From Achromobacter spanius (lineage in GTDB: Bacteria > Pseudomonadota > Gammaproteobacteria > Burkholderiales > Burkholderiaceae_B): 64,000 nt of DNA. Below the pieces are notes generated by a model, which searched no databases, was not told the origin of the DNA, and saw only the letters and a program-made list of their open reading frames with translations. The DNA lies in NCBI RefSeq assembly GCF_002812705.1, contig NZ_CP025030.1, positions 3,720,001-3,784,000 on the forward strand, written 5' to 3'. Positions 1 to 8,402 of the stretch are shown here, one piece after another. The position numbers were made by a program, and so were the translations under genes. Within the stretch, counting starts at the first letter, position 1, and each line of letters starts with the position of its first letter.

Positions 1-404
1 AGGATGCGGCGTTCCGTTTGGTGTGCGCGCGGTTGATCGACACGGCAAGCGGCGAAGTGGCGGGCCAGTTGTTCGGCGTGACGAATGTGGCGGCTTCACA
101 AGCCGACGCGGCGACGGTGGCGCGGTGGCTGGTGCTGCAGGACGAGGCCAAGGCGGGCTTCCGCTATATGGCGAGCGCCTGGCAGGCATTGCCGGCGGTT
201 GACGGCGCGCATACCTTGGCCAGGCAGTCGCTGATGGCCGGCCAGTTGGGCGCCGCGTGCTGGCAGATGGCGCATTCCGCGTCTGCGGGCGTGGCGAGGG
301 GGCCGTTGTCGGGGATCATGGGGTCCGAGAGAAAGCTGTCAGGGAAGTTGCTGCCGGTAGCGATACTGAAGATGTTCGCGATGCTGGAGATGGCGGCGGG
401 GTGA
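1..404 (+). CDS. Hypothetical protein, C-terminal fragment (5' end outside window)
   Basis: The reading frame is open from the first base to a TGA at 402-404, so the start codon probably lies upstream; the visible TTG (18) and GTG (21) lack a convincing ribosome binding site. About 133 residues are seen. The fragment is Ala/Leu/Met-rich, mostly predicted helical by eye, with no signal peptide, membrane segment or catalytic motif that I recognise. It points toward the repeat array at 458-1020, and the next gene (flgN) runs the opposite way, so it is probably unrelated to the flagellar operon. I assign no function. Confidence 0.5.
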   Translation, partial: DAAFRLVCARLIDTASGEVAGQLFGVTNVAASQADAATVARWLVLQDEAKAGFRYMASAWQALPAVDGAHTLARQSLMAGQLGAACWQMAHSASAGVARGPLSGIMGSERKLSGKLLPVAILKMFAMLEMAAG

Positions 405-457
405 TGGGGTGATGGGGTTCGCGGGGCGGCTGTGATGCGGTTCGCGGGGTGGCTGTG

Positions 458-954
458 ATGGGTTTCGCGCGTTGGGTGGTTGTGATTTTTTGGCGGGCGT
501 GCCGCGCTGCACCCATCCTACGGGTATGTGTGGTGGTTCCGGGTATATCCACCTGTGGCTGATGGGTTTCGCGCGGTGGGCGCTGGTGTTTCTCTGGCGG
601 GTGTGCCGCGCTGCACCCATCCTACGGGTATGTGTGGTGGTTCCGGGTATATCTACCGGTGGCTGATGGGTTTCGCGCGGTGGGCGCTGGTGTTTCTCTG
701 GCGGGTGTGCCGCGCTGCACCCATCCTACGGGTATGTGTGGTGGTTCCGGGTATATCCACCTGTGGCTGATGGGTTTCGCGCGGTGGGCGCTGGTGTTTC
801 TCTGGCGGGTGTGCCGCGCTGCACCCATCCTACGGGGATGTGTGGTGGTTGCGGGTATATCCCCCGTTGCTGATGGGTTGCGCGCGTTACGCGCTGCTGT
901 TTCTCTGGCGGGTGTGCCGCGCTCCACCCATCCTACGGATGCGCGGTGGTGCTT
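458..954. repeat. Tandem array of about 104-bp repeats
   Basis: The motif GCCGCGCTGCACCCATCCTA recurs starting at 501, 605, 709 and 813, exactly 104 bp apart, with a variant copy at 915 (102 bp on). Each unit holds a left end GATGGGTTTCGCGCG and a right end CGCGCTGCACCCATCCTACG, which are imperfect inverted repeats of each other. The array therefore looks like a small palindromic element amplified together with its flank. A partial, diverged unit begins near 458. Short open frames through the array (472-1055) are repeat translations, not genes. Confidence 0.9.
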
Positions 955-1020
955 GTAGGATGGGTGAAGCGCGCGGGGGACTTGGCAAGGACGCTGGGGA
1001 CGCATCGCGCGTAACCCATC
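955..1020. repeat. Palindromic repeat element, inverted relative to the array
   Basis: Starts GTAGGATGGGTGAAGCGCGC and ends GCGCGTAACCCATC, the same terminal signatures as the array units but in the opposite orientation. A further partial copy (CGCGCTTCACCCATCCTGCG) lies near 1099-1118, just before the 3' end of flgN. The rest of 1021-1130 holds nothing else I can identify. Confidence 0.75.
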
Positions 1021-1130
1021 TTGCAGCGGTTCCGTATTTATCCATTCACCGCTGATGCGATGCGCGCGTGAGCCGGTCTTTTTTTTTGACCGGATTTTCG
1101 CGCTTCACCCATCCTGCGTGTAGCGCGGAC

Positions 1131-1613
1131 TTATCCGGCGACGATGGGTTTGCGGCTGGGGGCGCCTCGGGCGCCGCGGCCGTGGGCGTCGTATGTGACG
1201 TTGCCCTTGGCGCCGTTGATGTCGCGCAGCGCGTCCAGCGATTGCTGGGTGTAGCGCAGATGGACGTCGATCAGCGCGCCATTGCGCATATTGATTTCAT
1301 TGGCCGATGCCGACTTGCTCAACAGCGCTTGCCAGACACCCGACAACTGCGGGTGCAGCACGGCGGCCTGCTCGGTGCCGGTGTGGCCGGCGGGCAGGCC
1401 GATTTCGGCCAAGAGGCCGTCGCGCGTGTCGCTCAGATCCACCAACTGCTGTGCCACGCGGCCCTTGCGTTCCGTAATGGTCTGCAGCGCGCCCACGTTG
1501 CCCGGCCCGACCAGCACCTCGGTCTCTTCTTCCAGAATCGCCGAGAACTCGGTGATCAGGGCGTCTTCCTGACGCATGCAGGACTGGAGGGCGTCGACGG
1601 GGTTCATGGTCAT
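1131..1613 (-). CDS. flgN: FlgN, flagellar export chaperone for FlgK/FlgL
   Basis: 160 residues, close to the usual FlgN length. It is a soluble, charged, helical protein without signal peptide. In the family, FlgN binds the hook-filament junction proteins FlgK and FlgL in the cytoplasm and escorts them to the export apparatus. The N-terminal part is acidic (residues about 15-32, with an EEETE run), consistent with a helical chaperone. It lies 31 bp downstream of flgM in the same direction, the typical flgMN pair. Its clients are encoded at 10598-13575. The C-terminal tail is Arg/Gly-rich and probably flexible. Confidence 0.9.
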   Translation of the reverse strand: MTMNPVDALQSCMRQEDALITEFSAILEEETEVLVGPGNVGALQTITERKGRVAQQLVDLSDTRDGLLAEIGLPAGHTGTEQAAVLHPQLSGVWQALLSKSASANEINMRNGALIDVHLRYTQQSLDALRDINGAKGNVTYDAHGRGARGAPSRKPIVAG

Positions 1614-1644
1614 GCTTTGTGGATGATCAGGCGTTGAACAAGGA

Positions 1645-1938
1645 TTACTTCAGCAGATCGCGCGCGCTGGCGATCAGGCTGTCGGCGATACGGCCGGTGT
1701 CGATCTTCAATTGGCCAGAGGCAATCGCGGCGCGAATGGCGGCCACGCGCTCGACGTTGATGTCGTTCGACCCGTCTTGCAGGGCCAGCATCTTGCGCGA
1801 TGCCGAGCTCAACGCCACTTGCGAGCTGCTCGAGCCCGAGGCGTTGCTGGCGCCGTACGCCTGCGACACGGCGGAATCCGGGCGCTGGCTCACGGCGTCG
1901 GCCGAAAGGGGCCGGTTGGAGGTCGAATTGATTTTCAA
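1645..1938 (-). CDS. flgM: FlgM, anti-sigma-28 factor
   Basis: 97 residues, the normal FlgM size. The Ser/Ala/Gln-rich N-terminal half looks disordered, as expected for a protein exported through the flagellum. The C-terminal half (about 45-97, including DINVERVAAIRAAIASGQ) matches the sigma-28-binding helices of the family, and its VERVAAIRAAI-SGQ pattern is typical. FlgM holds FliA inactive until the hook is complete. A FliA-type promoter is readable upstream (1998-2024), giving the usual feedback in which FliA drives its own inhibitor together with flgN. Confidence 0.95.
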   Translation of the reverse strand: MKINSTSNRPLSADAVSQRPDSAVSQAYGASNASGSSSSQVALSSASRKMLALQDGSNDINVERVAAIRAAIASGQLKIDTGRIADSLIASARDLLK

Positions 1939-1997
1939 GGTTTTCTCCGCAGGGCGTCCTGGGTCGGTTTGCGACGGATCCGCCTACTTATGTCTGT

Positions 1998-2024
1998 GTA
2001 ACGACAGGGCAGGGGGGAACTTTA
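1998..2024 (-). promoter_or_regulatory. Sigma-28 (FliA) promoter for flgMN
   Basis: On the minus strand the sequence reads TAAAGTTC-N11-GTCGTTAC, matching the FliA consensus TAAAGTTT-N11-GCCGATAA with correct spacing. It lies about 60 bp upstream of the flgM start and within the flgM-flgA gap (1939-2065). Confidence 0.75.
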
Positions 2025-2065
2025 GGGCAGCTTGCCCGCCGCCGCAACGCGATTTGTAACAGACC

Positions 2066-2782
2066 CTACAGTTGTATTTCCACCAAGCCCGCGTTGCGCA
2101 CCACACCGCTGACCACCTGGCCGTTCGCGGTGCGGACCTGCACACGGGCGCCTGGCGCCGCATTGTCCAGCGCCTCGCCCTCGCTGCTGACCACAAACCC
2201 ATTGCCGCGCGCATTGATCCGCACGTTGGAGCCGCGCAGCACCGTTTGGGCATTGCGTAAAGAAGAACTTCGCACCGGCTGGCCGGCGTTGATCCGGTAG
2301 GCGGCCGTCATGCCCTCAACCATCTGGGGGTCGGTGATGGCGCCCGGCGGCAGCGACACCAGGTCGCCATCCCGGGGGGAAAGGTCGTCCGGCGTCAGTG
2401 CCTGGCCCGCCGCGATCAAGCGCGAAGCGACGTAATAGTACCCGGGCACGCTGACCGTGGCCTGCACATAGGTGGTCCAGGGCTTGGGCGCGTTGCACCG
2501 CACGCCGACCGTCATCCGCGAACGCAGCCGCATGCCCGACGGCATGAACGGGGCCATGGCGTCGCAGGGCGTCAGGTGTTCCACGCGCGGCGGGTCGACG
2601 GTAACGGCGGGTTGGCCGGGCAGGCCGGCCAACTGATCCAGCAGATAGTCTTGCGCAACAGAAGCGATCGCCCCGGGTGGCTGGCTGGCCACGGCTTGGG
2701 CCAGCGCGGCCCCGGAACCGGCCAGCGCCAGAACGATCAGGCCGCTGGCGCGCGCGAGGAGGAGTCGTGCGGAGATTTTCAT
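2066..2782 (-). CDS. flgA: FlgA, P-ring assembly periplasmic chaperone
   Basis: 238 residues from the ATG at 2782. Starting here puts a signal peptide at the N-terminus (MKISARLLLARASG followed by a hydrophobic stretch ending near ALAQA); the upstream in-frame ATG would bury it. The C-terminal SAF-like region contains GQALTPDDLSPRDGDL and GNGFVVSSEGEALDNAAPGA, characteristic of FlgA. The family acts in the periplasm to help FlgI assemble into the P ring around the rod. It is transcribed divergently from flgB and points toward flgM. Confidence 0.93.
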   Translation of the reverse strand: MKISARLLLARASGLIVLALAGSGAALAQAVASQPPGAIASVAQDYLLDQLAGLPGQPAVTVDPPRVEHLTPCDAMAPFMPSGMRLRSRMTVGVRCNAPKPWTTYVQATVSVPGYYYVASRLIAAGQALTPDDLSPRDGDLVSLPPGAITDPQMVEGMTAAYRINAGQPVRSSSLRNAQTVLRGSNVRINARGNGFVVSSEGEALDNAAPGARVQVRTANGQVVSGVVRNAGLVEIQL

Positions 2783-2840
2783 GATGACTGAATTGTAGGA
2801 GTCCGCCGCGCTTGGCAATACGTGAATTGGATGAGAAATG

Positions 2841-2854
2841 GCAGGTTATTTGGC
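2841..2854. promoter_or_regulatory. Motif in the divergent flgA/flgB promoter region (candidate class II activator site)
   Basis: GCAGGTTATTTGGC lies in the 177-bp divergent flgA/flgB spacer; with the preceding AAT it gives AATGGCAG, which resembles half of the enterobacterial FlhDC box. Very similar words occur twice in the divergent fliF/fliE spacer (33759-33771 and 33840-33853). No flhDC gene is in the window, so the link to FlhDC is inference. Confidence 0.35.
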
Positions 2855-2959
2855 TGATTGTGTTACGCCGTCGGCCCCTATGATTCCGTCATCCAATGGG
2901 ATACCGGTGTGTTCGGGGTCCTGTGCTCTATCCGTATTGCAACGCAAGAAGGCGCCACG

Positions 2960-3367
2960 ATGCTCGACAGGCTTAATGAAGATTTCCGGTTCTACCAGCA
3001 GGCTCTGGGACTGCGCGCGCAGCGCCAGGAAGTGCTGTCGTCCAACATCGCCAACGCCGACACGCCGAACTACAAGGCGCGCGACTTTGACTTCAAGGCC
3101 GCGATGCAGAACGCCATGGAAGGCTCCAAGCGCCTGGAGGACACCTCGCTGACGCTGACCTCGGCGCGCCACATTCCCGCCAAGGCCGTCTCGCAAGGTC
3201 CGACCGACCTGCTGTACCGCCTGCCGTACCAGCCCAGCATGGACGGCAACACGGTGGACATGGATATCGAGCGCGTGCAGTTCGCCGACAACACCTTGCA
3301 CTACCAGAGCACGATGCAGATGATCTCCGGCCGTATCCGGACGCTGCAAACCGCTATTCAGGATTGA
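2960..3367 (+). CDS. flgB: FlgB, proximal rod protein
   Basis: 135 residues from the ATG at 2960, chosen because the MLDRLNEDFRFYQQAL start is the usual FlgB N-terminus; the longer open frame from 2858 lies in the promoter region. The N-terminal motif (LSSNIANADTPNYKARDFDF, residues about 28-47) is the rod/hook family signature, and the C-terminus forms the second half of the coiled coil. FlgB is one of the first rod subunits, exported without cleavage and built between the MS ring and the distal rod. It begins the flgBCDEFGHIJ run, with flgC 22 bp downstream. Confidence 0.96.
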   Translation: MLDRLNEDFRFYQQALGLRAQRQEVLSSNIANADTPNYKARDFDFKAAMQNAMEGSKRLEDTSLTLTSARHIPAKAVSQGPTDLLYRLPYQPSMDGNTVDMDIERVQFADNTLHYQSTMQMISGRIRTLQTAIQD

Positions 3368-3389
3368 TCCATAAAGGGAGCAACAGGCA

Positions 3390-3809
3390 ATGTCCTTGTT
3401 GAGCATTTTCGATATCGCCGGTTCCGCGCTCAGCGCGCAGTCGCAACGCATGAACGTGTCGGCCAGCAATATGGCCAATGCCGACAGCGTCGTCGGCCCG
3501 GACGGCCAGCCGTACCGCGCCCGCCAGGTCGTGTTCCAGGTCAACCCGGCTCCGGGGCAGGCCATGGGGCAGGAGATCGGCGGCGTGCGCGTGGCCGGCG
3601 TCATTCAGGACCCGTCGCCCTTGAAGCAGGTCTATGACCCCAAGCATCCGCTGGCGGACGCCCAGGGTTACATCAGCATGCCCAACGTCGATCCGGTGGC
3701 CGAAACGGTCAACATGATCGCGGCGTCGCGGTCCTATCAGGCCAACGTCGAAGTGCTGAACACCGCCAAGTCGTTGATGCAGAAGACCCTGACCATTGGT
3801 CAATCCTAA
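3390..3809 (+). CDS. flgC: FlgC, proximal rod protein
   Basis: 139 residues, standard length. It begins with the axial-protein motif [14 protein letters not shown] and ends with the paired C-terminal motif [20 protein letters not shown], which lets N- and C-terminal helices pack in the rod. It assembles with FlgB, FlgF and FliE in the proximal rod in the periplasm. A ribosome binding site (AAAGGGAG) precedes the start. Spacing to flgB is 22 bp and to flgD 19 bp, so the genes are probably co-transcribed. Confidence 0.96.
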   Translation: MSLLSIFDIAGSALSAQSQRMNVSASNMANADSVVGPDGQPYRARQVVFQVNPAPGQAMGQEIGGVRVAGVIQDPSPLKQVYDPKHPLADAQGYISMPNVDPVAETVNMIAASRSYQANVEVLNTAKSLMQKTLTIGQS

Positions 3810-3828
3810 CCCCTGACAGAGTGAATCC

Positions 3829-4527
3829 ATGACCACCGTCAATCAAAACACCAGCGCCACCGGCATGGCCTTGGCCCAAACGGGTTCCACCAGCTCCATC
3901 ACGGCGCAGGGCCTGCAGGACCAGTTCCTGAAGCTGCTCACCACGCAGTTGCAGAACCAGGATCCGCTGAACCCGATGGAAAACGCCGAGCTCACCTCGC
4001 AGATGGCCCAAATCGCGACGGTGGAAGGCGTCAACAACCTCAAGAACACCATGCTGGCCATCAGCGGCCAGATCGACGTGTCGCAGTCGATGAACGCTGT
4101 GGCGATGATCGGCAAGGGCGTGCTCATCCCCGGCAACAAGATCAAGATGGGCGTCGACGGCGATAACGCCGCCGAGCGCGTGGTCACCCCTTACGGCCTG
4201 GACTTGCAAGCCGACGCGCAGAAGGTGCAAGTGCGCATCGCCGACGCCAACGGCGCCATCGTTCGCACCATTGAAATGGGCGAGCAAAAGGCTGGCGTTT
4301 ACACGCTGGACTGGGACGGCAAGAACGACAGCGGCGTGGTGCTGGAGCCGGGCGCGTACACCGTGTCCGTCCTGGCCACCGACGGCGATGGCAAGAAGAT
4401 CAATTCGGAAGTGCTGCGCTACGGCCAGGTCAAGAGCGTGGCGTACTCCACCGAAGGTTTGCGTCTGGACATGGGCCTGGACGGCCAGGCCAGCATGCTG
4501 GATGTGCGTAAGGTAATCGGCGCCTGA
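3829..4527 (+). CDS. flgD: FlgD, hook cap / hook assembly scaffold
   Basis: 232 residues. The conserved N-terminal segment has DQFLKLLTTQLQNQDPLNPM (residues about 30-49) and the following hydrophobic gate-binding region. The rest is a Tudor/FnIII-like body (for example VYTLDWDGKNDSGVVLEPGAY). FlgD caps the growing hook and is displaced by FlgK. It lies directly before the hook gene flgE, with a 71-bp gap that holds no other recognisable element. Confidence 0.95.
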   Translation: MTTVNQNTSATGMALAQTGSTSSITAQGLQDQFLKLLTTQLQNQDPLNPMENAELTSQMAQIATVEGVNNLKNTMLAISGQIDVSQSMNAVAMIGKGVLIPGNKIKMGVDGDNAAERVVTPYGLDLQADAQKVQVRIADANGAIVRTIEMGEQKAGVYTLDWDGKNDSGVVLEPGAYTVSVLATDGDGKKINSEVLRYGQVKSVAYSTEGLRLDMGLDGQASMLDVRKVIGA

Positions 4528-4598
4528 ATCGGGCGGACGTGAATCGGTGCCGGCGCACGGGCGGCGGCTTCCCTAGATAAAGATCAGCGAGAGAAAAC

Positions 4599-6068
4599 AT
4601 GGGCTTCGGACAAGGATTGAGCGGCTTGAATGCCGCTGCGCAGAACCTGGATGTCATCGGCAACAACATTGCGAACTCCGGCACCGTCGGCTTCAAGTCG
4701 GCCACCGCGTCGTTCGCCGACGTCTACGCCAGCTCGCGCGTGGGCCTGGGCGTGAAAGTGGCCGCCATCAACCAGCGCTTCACGGTGGGTACCGTGCAGG
4801 GCGGCGGCGGCGAATACGACATTGCCATCGACGGCGCCAAGGGCATGTTCCGCCTGACCGACCAGAGCGGCGCGGTCATGTATTCGCGCAACGGTGAATT
4901 CCTGGTCGACAAGAACAGCTACATCGTCAACGCCCAGGGCTACCGCCTGACGGGTTACCCGGCGGGCGCGATCGGCGCGAACCCGGTCGAACTGCAAGTG
5001 CCGACCGCCAACGTGGCGCCGCAAGCCAGCGCCACCGGCACGACCGTGGCCAACCTGAACGCCAACGCCAAAGTCGTTTACCTGACCGATACGGTGACGT
5101 CGCCCGCGGTCGACGGCACGGTGACGCTGGGCGGTACGCCCTACACATTCACGCGCGACGCCGGTGGCGCCCTGGTCTGGGCAGCGGGTACCCCGCCCGC
5201 CGGCACGTACGGCACGGCGCCAAACGAGGTCACCATCGACGGCGCGGGCGCCATCACGGCGGGCGACATCAGCCAGATTCCGGGCTACGTCAACTACACC
5301 GCGGCTGTCACGGAAATTGGCCGTCCGTTCGACCCCACCATCTCCGCCAGCTACACAAACGCATCGCCCATGACGGTGTTCGACTCCCTGGGCAACTCGC
5401 ACCAGGTGATGCAGTACTTCGTCAAGCGTCCGGCCGACGCCGGGGGCAATAGCGTCTACGACGTGTACTACACGATGGACGGCCAGGCCATGGCGCCCAC
5501 GACCCAGGCGGCGGGCGTCTGGGGCAACCCCACGCAGTTCACGTTCAACAAGGCCGGCGCGATGACCAGCGCCCCGGTCGTGACGTTGAGCTTTGCGACG
5601 CCGGGCGGCACCGTCACGCCGGCCGACCCGCTCAGCATCGCCATGAACTACACCGGCACCACCCAGTACGGCAGCGACTACAAGCTGGTGGCCAAGCCCG
5701 ACGGCTACACCTCGGGTGAATTCAGCGGCATCAACATCGGCGCCGACGGCAGCCTGGTGGCCAGCTACACCAACGGCGAAACGCAAGTGGTCGGCAACAT
5801 CGTGCTGGCTGACTTTTCCAACCTGCAAGGCTTGCAGCCCATCGGCAACAACGCCTGGTCCGAAACGGCCGCCTCCGGCCAGCCGATCCTGGGCCAGCCC
5901 GGCACCAACGGCATGTCCCGCGTGGTCGGCCAGGCGACGGAAGCGTCCAACGTCGACATGAGCAAGGAACTGGTCAACATGATCATTGCCCAGCGCACGT
6001 ACCAGGCCAACTCGCAGACCATCAAGACCCAGGACGAAATCATGCAAGTCCTGATGAACCTGAAGTAA
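4599..6068 (+). CDS. flgE: FlgE, flagellar hook protein
   Basis: 489 residues, longer than the about 400 of enteric FlgE; the extra length is in the central domains (about residues 130-300), which are variable and surface-exposed in this family. The N-terminus (GFGQGLSGLNAAAQNLDVIG, with the following NNIANSGTVGFK) and C-terminus (SNVDMSKELVNMIIAQRTYQ) carry the axial-protein motifs that form the D0 coiled coils. It polymerises into the universal joint outside the outer membrane. AGCGAGAG precedes the ATG. FliK proteins (26842 and 35512) would set hook length. Confidence 0.96.
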   Translation: MGFGQGLSGLNAAAQNLDVIGNNIANSGTVGFKSATASFADVYASSRVGLGVKVAAINQRFTVGTVQGGGGEYDIAIDGAKGMFRLTDQSGAVMYSRNGEFLVDKNSYIVNAQGYRLTGYPAGAIGANPVELQVPTANVAPQASATGTTVANLNANAKVVYLTDTVTSPAVDGTVTLGGTPYTFTRDAGGALVWAAGTPPAGTYGTAPNEVTIDGAGAITAGDISQIPGYVNYTAAVTEIGRPFDPTISASYTNASPMTVFDSLGNSHQVMQYFVKRPADAGGNSVYDVYYTMDGQAMAPTTQAAGVWGNPTQFTFNKAGAMTSAPVVTLSFATPGGTVTPADPLSIAMNYTGTTQYGSDYKLVAKPDGYTSGEFSGINIGADGSLVASYTNGETQVVGNIVLADFSNLQGLQPIGNNAWSETAASGQPILGQPGTNGMSRVVGQATEASNVDMSKELVNMIIAQRTYQANSQTIKTQDEIMQVLMNLK

Positions 6069-6101
6069 AGCTGGCTCGCGACGACACCGACGGAATAGGC
6101 A

Positions 6102-6863
6102 ATGGACAGAATCATCTACACCGCCATGAATGGCGCAGCGCGTATCACTGAGCATCAGGCCGCGCTCTCCAACAACATGGCCAACGTGAACACGACGGGC
6201 TTTCGCGAGCAGATCGCGTTGTACCGCTCGGTTCCGATGGCGGACGGGGTGAGTCTGCCGACGCGGGTTTCGACGGTGGCGTCCACCCCCGGCAACAGCT
6301 TCCAGATGGGCACGATGCAGACCACGGGCCGCGACATGGACGTGGCGCTGGCCAGCGAAAACGGCTGGATCGCCGTGCAGACCCCGCAAGGCGAGGCCTA
6401 CACGCGCGGCGGCAGCCTGCAAGTGGGCATCAACGGTCTGTTGCAGACGTCGTTGGGCCAGCCGGTGCTGTCGGATCAGGGCGGTCCCATCGACGTGCCC
6501 GACCAGGCCGCGCTGAGCATCACGTCGGACGGCACCATCACCGCCATCGGCGCGGGCGACGGTCCGAACAACATCCTGAACCTGGGCCGCCTGAAGCTGG
6601 CCAACCCGAACAACGCGCAACTGGTGCACGGCGACGACGGCGTGTTCCGCATGCCACCGGTCAATGGCCAGCCGGCGCCGCCCCTGCCCGCCGACCCCGG
6701 CCTGCGCCTGTTGTCCGGCGTACTGGAAGGCAGCAACACCAATCCGATGAAGGCGATGGTGGGCATGATTGAAAACGCCCGCCGCTTCGAGCAGCAGATG
6801 CAGGTGATCCAGCAGTCGGACCGCAACGCCGAACGCGCCAACGGCATCCTGTCGGTCAGCTGA
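6102..6863 (+). CDS. flgF: FlgF, proximal rod protein
   Basis: 253 residues, normal length. The start MDRIIYTAMNGAARITEHQA and the segment NNMANVNTTGFREQ are the FlgF form of the rod N-terminal motif. The C-terminal half ends with NPMKAMVGMIENARRFEQQM, the paired helix. It forms the proximal rod with FlgB, FlgC and FliE and precedes its paralogue flgG by 64 bp. Confidence 0.95.
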   Translation: MDRIIYTAMNGAARITEHQAALSNNMANVNTTGFREQIALYRSVPMADGVSLPTRVSTVASTPGNSFQMGTMQTTGRDMDVALASENGWIAVQTPQGEAYTRGGSLQVGINGLLQTSLGQPVLSDQGGPIDVPDQAALSITSDGTITAIGAGDGPNNILNLGRLKLANPNNAQLVHGDDGVFRMPPVNGQPAPPLPADPGLRLLSGVLEGSNTNPMKAMVGMIENARRFEQQMQVIQQSDRNAERANGILSVS

Positions 6864-6927
6864 TTCGGCCGCTGATTCAAACCATTTTTTGCGCGCGGCC
6901 GGGCCGCGCCACTAGGAGTACTTCATC

Positions 6928-7713
6928 ATGATGCGTTCGCTGTGGATTGCCAAGACGGGCCTGGAAGGTCAACAGATGTCCATGGACGTGATCTCCAATA
7001 ACTTGGCCAACGTCTCCACCAACGGCTTCAAGCGCGGCCGCGCCGTGTTCCAGGACCTGATGTACCAGACGCTGCGCCAGCCCGGCGCCCAGGTGGGCGA
7101 CGCCACGCAACTGCCGTCCGGCCTGCAATTGGGCACGGGCGCGCGCGTGGCCGCCACCGAGCGCATCCACACCGACGGCAACCTGAACAACACCGGCGGC
7201 GAAATGGACATTGCCATCAACGGCCGGGGTTTCCTGCAAGTGGAACTGCCCGACGGCACCCAGGGTTACACCCGCGACGGCGCGCTGCAACGCGATCAGA
7301 ACGGCCAGTTGACCACGGTGTCCGGCTACGTGATCCAGCCGCCGATGAACGTGCCGGACAATGCCTTGTCCATCTCCATCGGCAAGGACGGCATCGTGTC
7401 GGTGACGCAGCCTGGCGCCGCCGGCGTGAACGTGCAGATCGGCCAGTTGCAGATCGCCACCTTCATCAACCCGACCGGTCTGCAAAGCATCGGCGAAAAC
7501 CTGTATCTGGAAACGGATGCCTCCGGCCCCGCCAACCTGCTGCAGCCGGGTGTGGACGGCGCGGGTTCGATCATGCAGAACTACGTTGAAACCTCGAACG
7601 TGAACGTTGCTGAAGAACTGGTCAACATGATCACGACCCAGCGCGCTTATGAAATGAACAGCAAGGCCGTCAAGACCTCTGACGAGATGCTGGCCCGCCT
7701 GTCCCAACTGTGA
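6928..7713 (+). CDS. flgG: FlgG, distal rod protein
   Basis: 261 residues, highly typical: starts [20 protein letters not shown], then [20 protein letters not shown], and ends with [20 protein letters not shown]. The second ATG (6931) is an equally good start. FlgG polymerises into the distal rod, whose length is limited by the outer membrane and the L and P rings encoded next. Its stop overlaps the flgH start by one base (TGATG), suggesting translational coupling. Confidence 0.97.
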   Translation: MMRSLWIAKTGLEGQQMSMDVISNNLANVSTNGFKRGRAVFQDLMYQTLRQPGAQVGDATQLPSGLQLGTGARVAATERIHTDGNLNNTGGEMDIAINGRGFLQVELPDGTQGYTRDGALQRDQNGQLTTVSGYVIQPPMNVPDNALSISIGKDGIVSVTQPGAAGVNVQIGQLQIATFINPTGLQSIGENLYLETDASGPANLLQPGVDGAGSIMQNYVETSNVNVAEELVNMITTQRAYEMNSKAVKTSDEMLARLSQL

Positions 7714-8402
7714 TGCCCATGTCTGTCCTGCGTCTGGTATTGTCTGCGGCGCTGGCTATGCTGGCGGCCGGTTGCGCCATGATTCCGCCCGAGCCCATCG
7801 TGACCGGGCCGACGACCGCCGCGCCGCCGCCGCCGCCCATGCCCATGGCGCAGCCCACGGGCTCGATCTATCAGCCCACCACCTACGGCAACTATCCGTT
7901 GTTCGAAGACCGCCGGCCGCGCAACGTGGGCGACATCGTCACCATTGTGCTGAACGAACGCACCAACGCGTCCAAGAACGTCGCCACCAACACCAACCGC
8001 ACCGGCTCGACCACGCTGGGCATCGCGGCGGCGCCATCGTTCATGAACAGTTGGGCCAACGCCAACCTGAATACCGAGGCCAACGGCGGCAACGTGTCGC
8101 AGGGCAAGGGCGACAGCACCGCCAACAACGCCTTCACGGGCACCATCACCACCACCGTGGTGGGCGTGATGTCCAACGGCAACTTGCAGGTGGCTGGCGA
8201 GAAGCAGATCGCCATCAACCGGGGCAGCGAGTACGTACGCTTTGCCGGCGTGGTGGATCCGCGTTCCATTACCGGCACGAACACCGTGTCGTCCACGCAA
8301 GTGGCCGACGCCCGCATTGAATATCGCAGCAAGGGCGTCATGGATGAAGTCCAGACCATGGGCTGGCTGCAACGCTTCTTCCTGCTTGCTTCGCCGTTCT
8401 GA
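7713..8402 (+). CDS. flgH: FlgH, L-ring lipoprotein
   Basis: 229 residues from the ATG at 7713. The N-terminus is a lipoprotein signal with the lipobox LAAGC (Cys near residue 22), followed by a Pro-rich linker. Family segments include [20 protein letters not shown] and [20 protein letters not shown]. FlgH forms the outer-membrane bushing around the rod. It overlaps flgG by 1 bp at its start, and its TGA overlaps the ATG of flgI by 1 bp. Confidence 0.96.
   Translation: MPMSVLRLVLSAALAMLAAGCAMIPPEPIVTGPTTAAPPPPPMPMAQPTGSIYQPTTYGNYPLFEDRRPRNVGDIVTIVLNERTNASKNVATNTNRTGSTTLGIAAAPSFMNSWANANLNTEANGGNVSQGKGDSTANNAFTGTITTTVVGVMSNGNLQVAGEKQIAINRGSEYVRFAGVVDPRSITGTNTVSSTQVADARIEYRSKGVMDEVQTMGWLQRFFLLASPF

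Noticed and set aside
458..954. CRISPR array
   Set aside because: The repeats are 104 bp, contiguous and contain no unique spacers; no cas genes are present.
458..1055. Several overlapping open frames encoding repetitive protein (for example 472-666, 528-770, 632-958)
   Set aside because: They are translations of the 104-bp DNA repeats in different frames, lack ribosome binding sites and occur on both strands.
4584..6629. 681-codon antisense open frame across flgE and flgF
   Set aside because: GC-rich codon bias keeps the opposite frame open; composition is His/Arg/Gly-rich and the sense strand has clear FlgE and FlgF.
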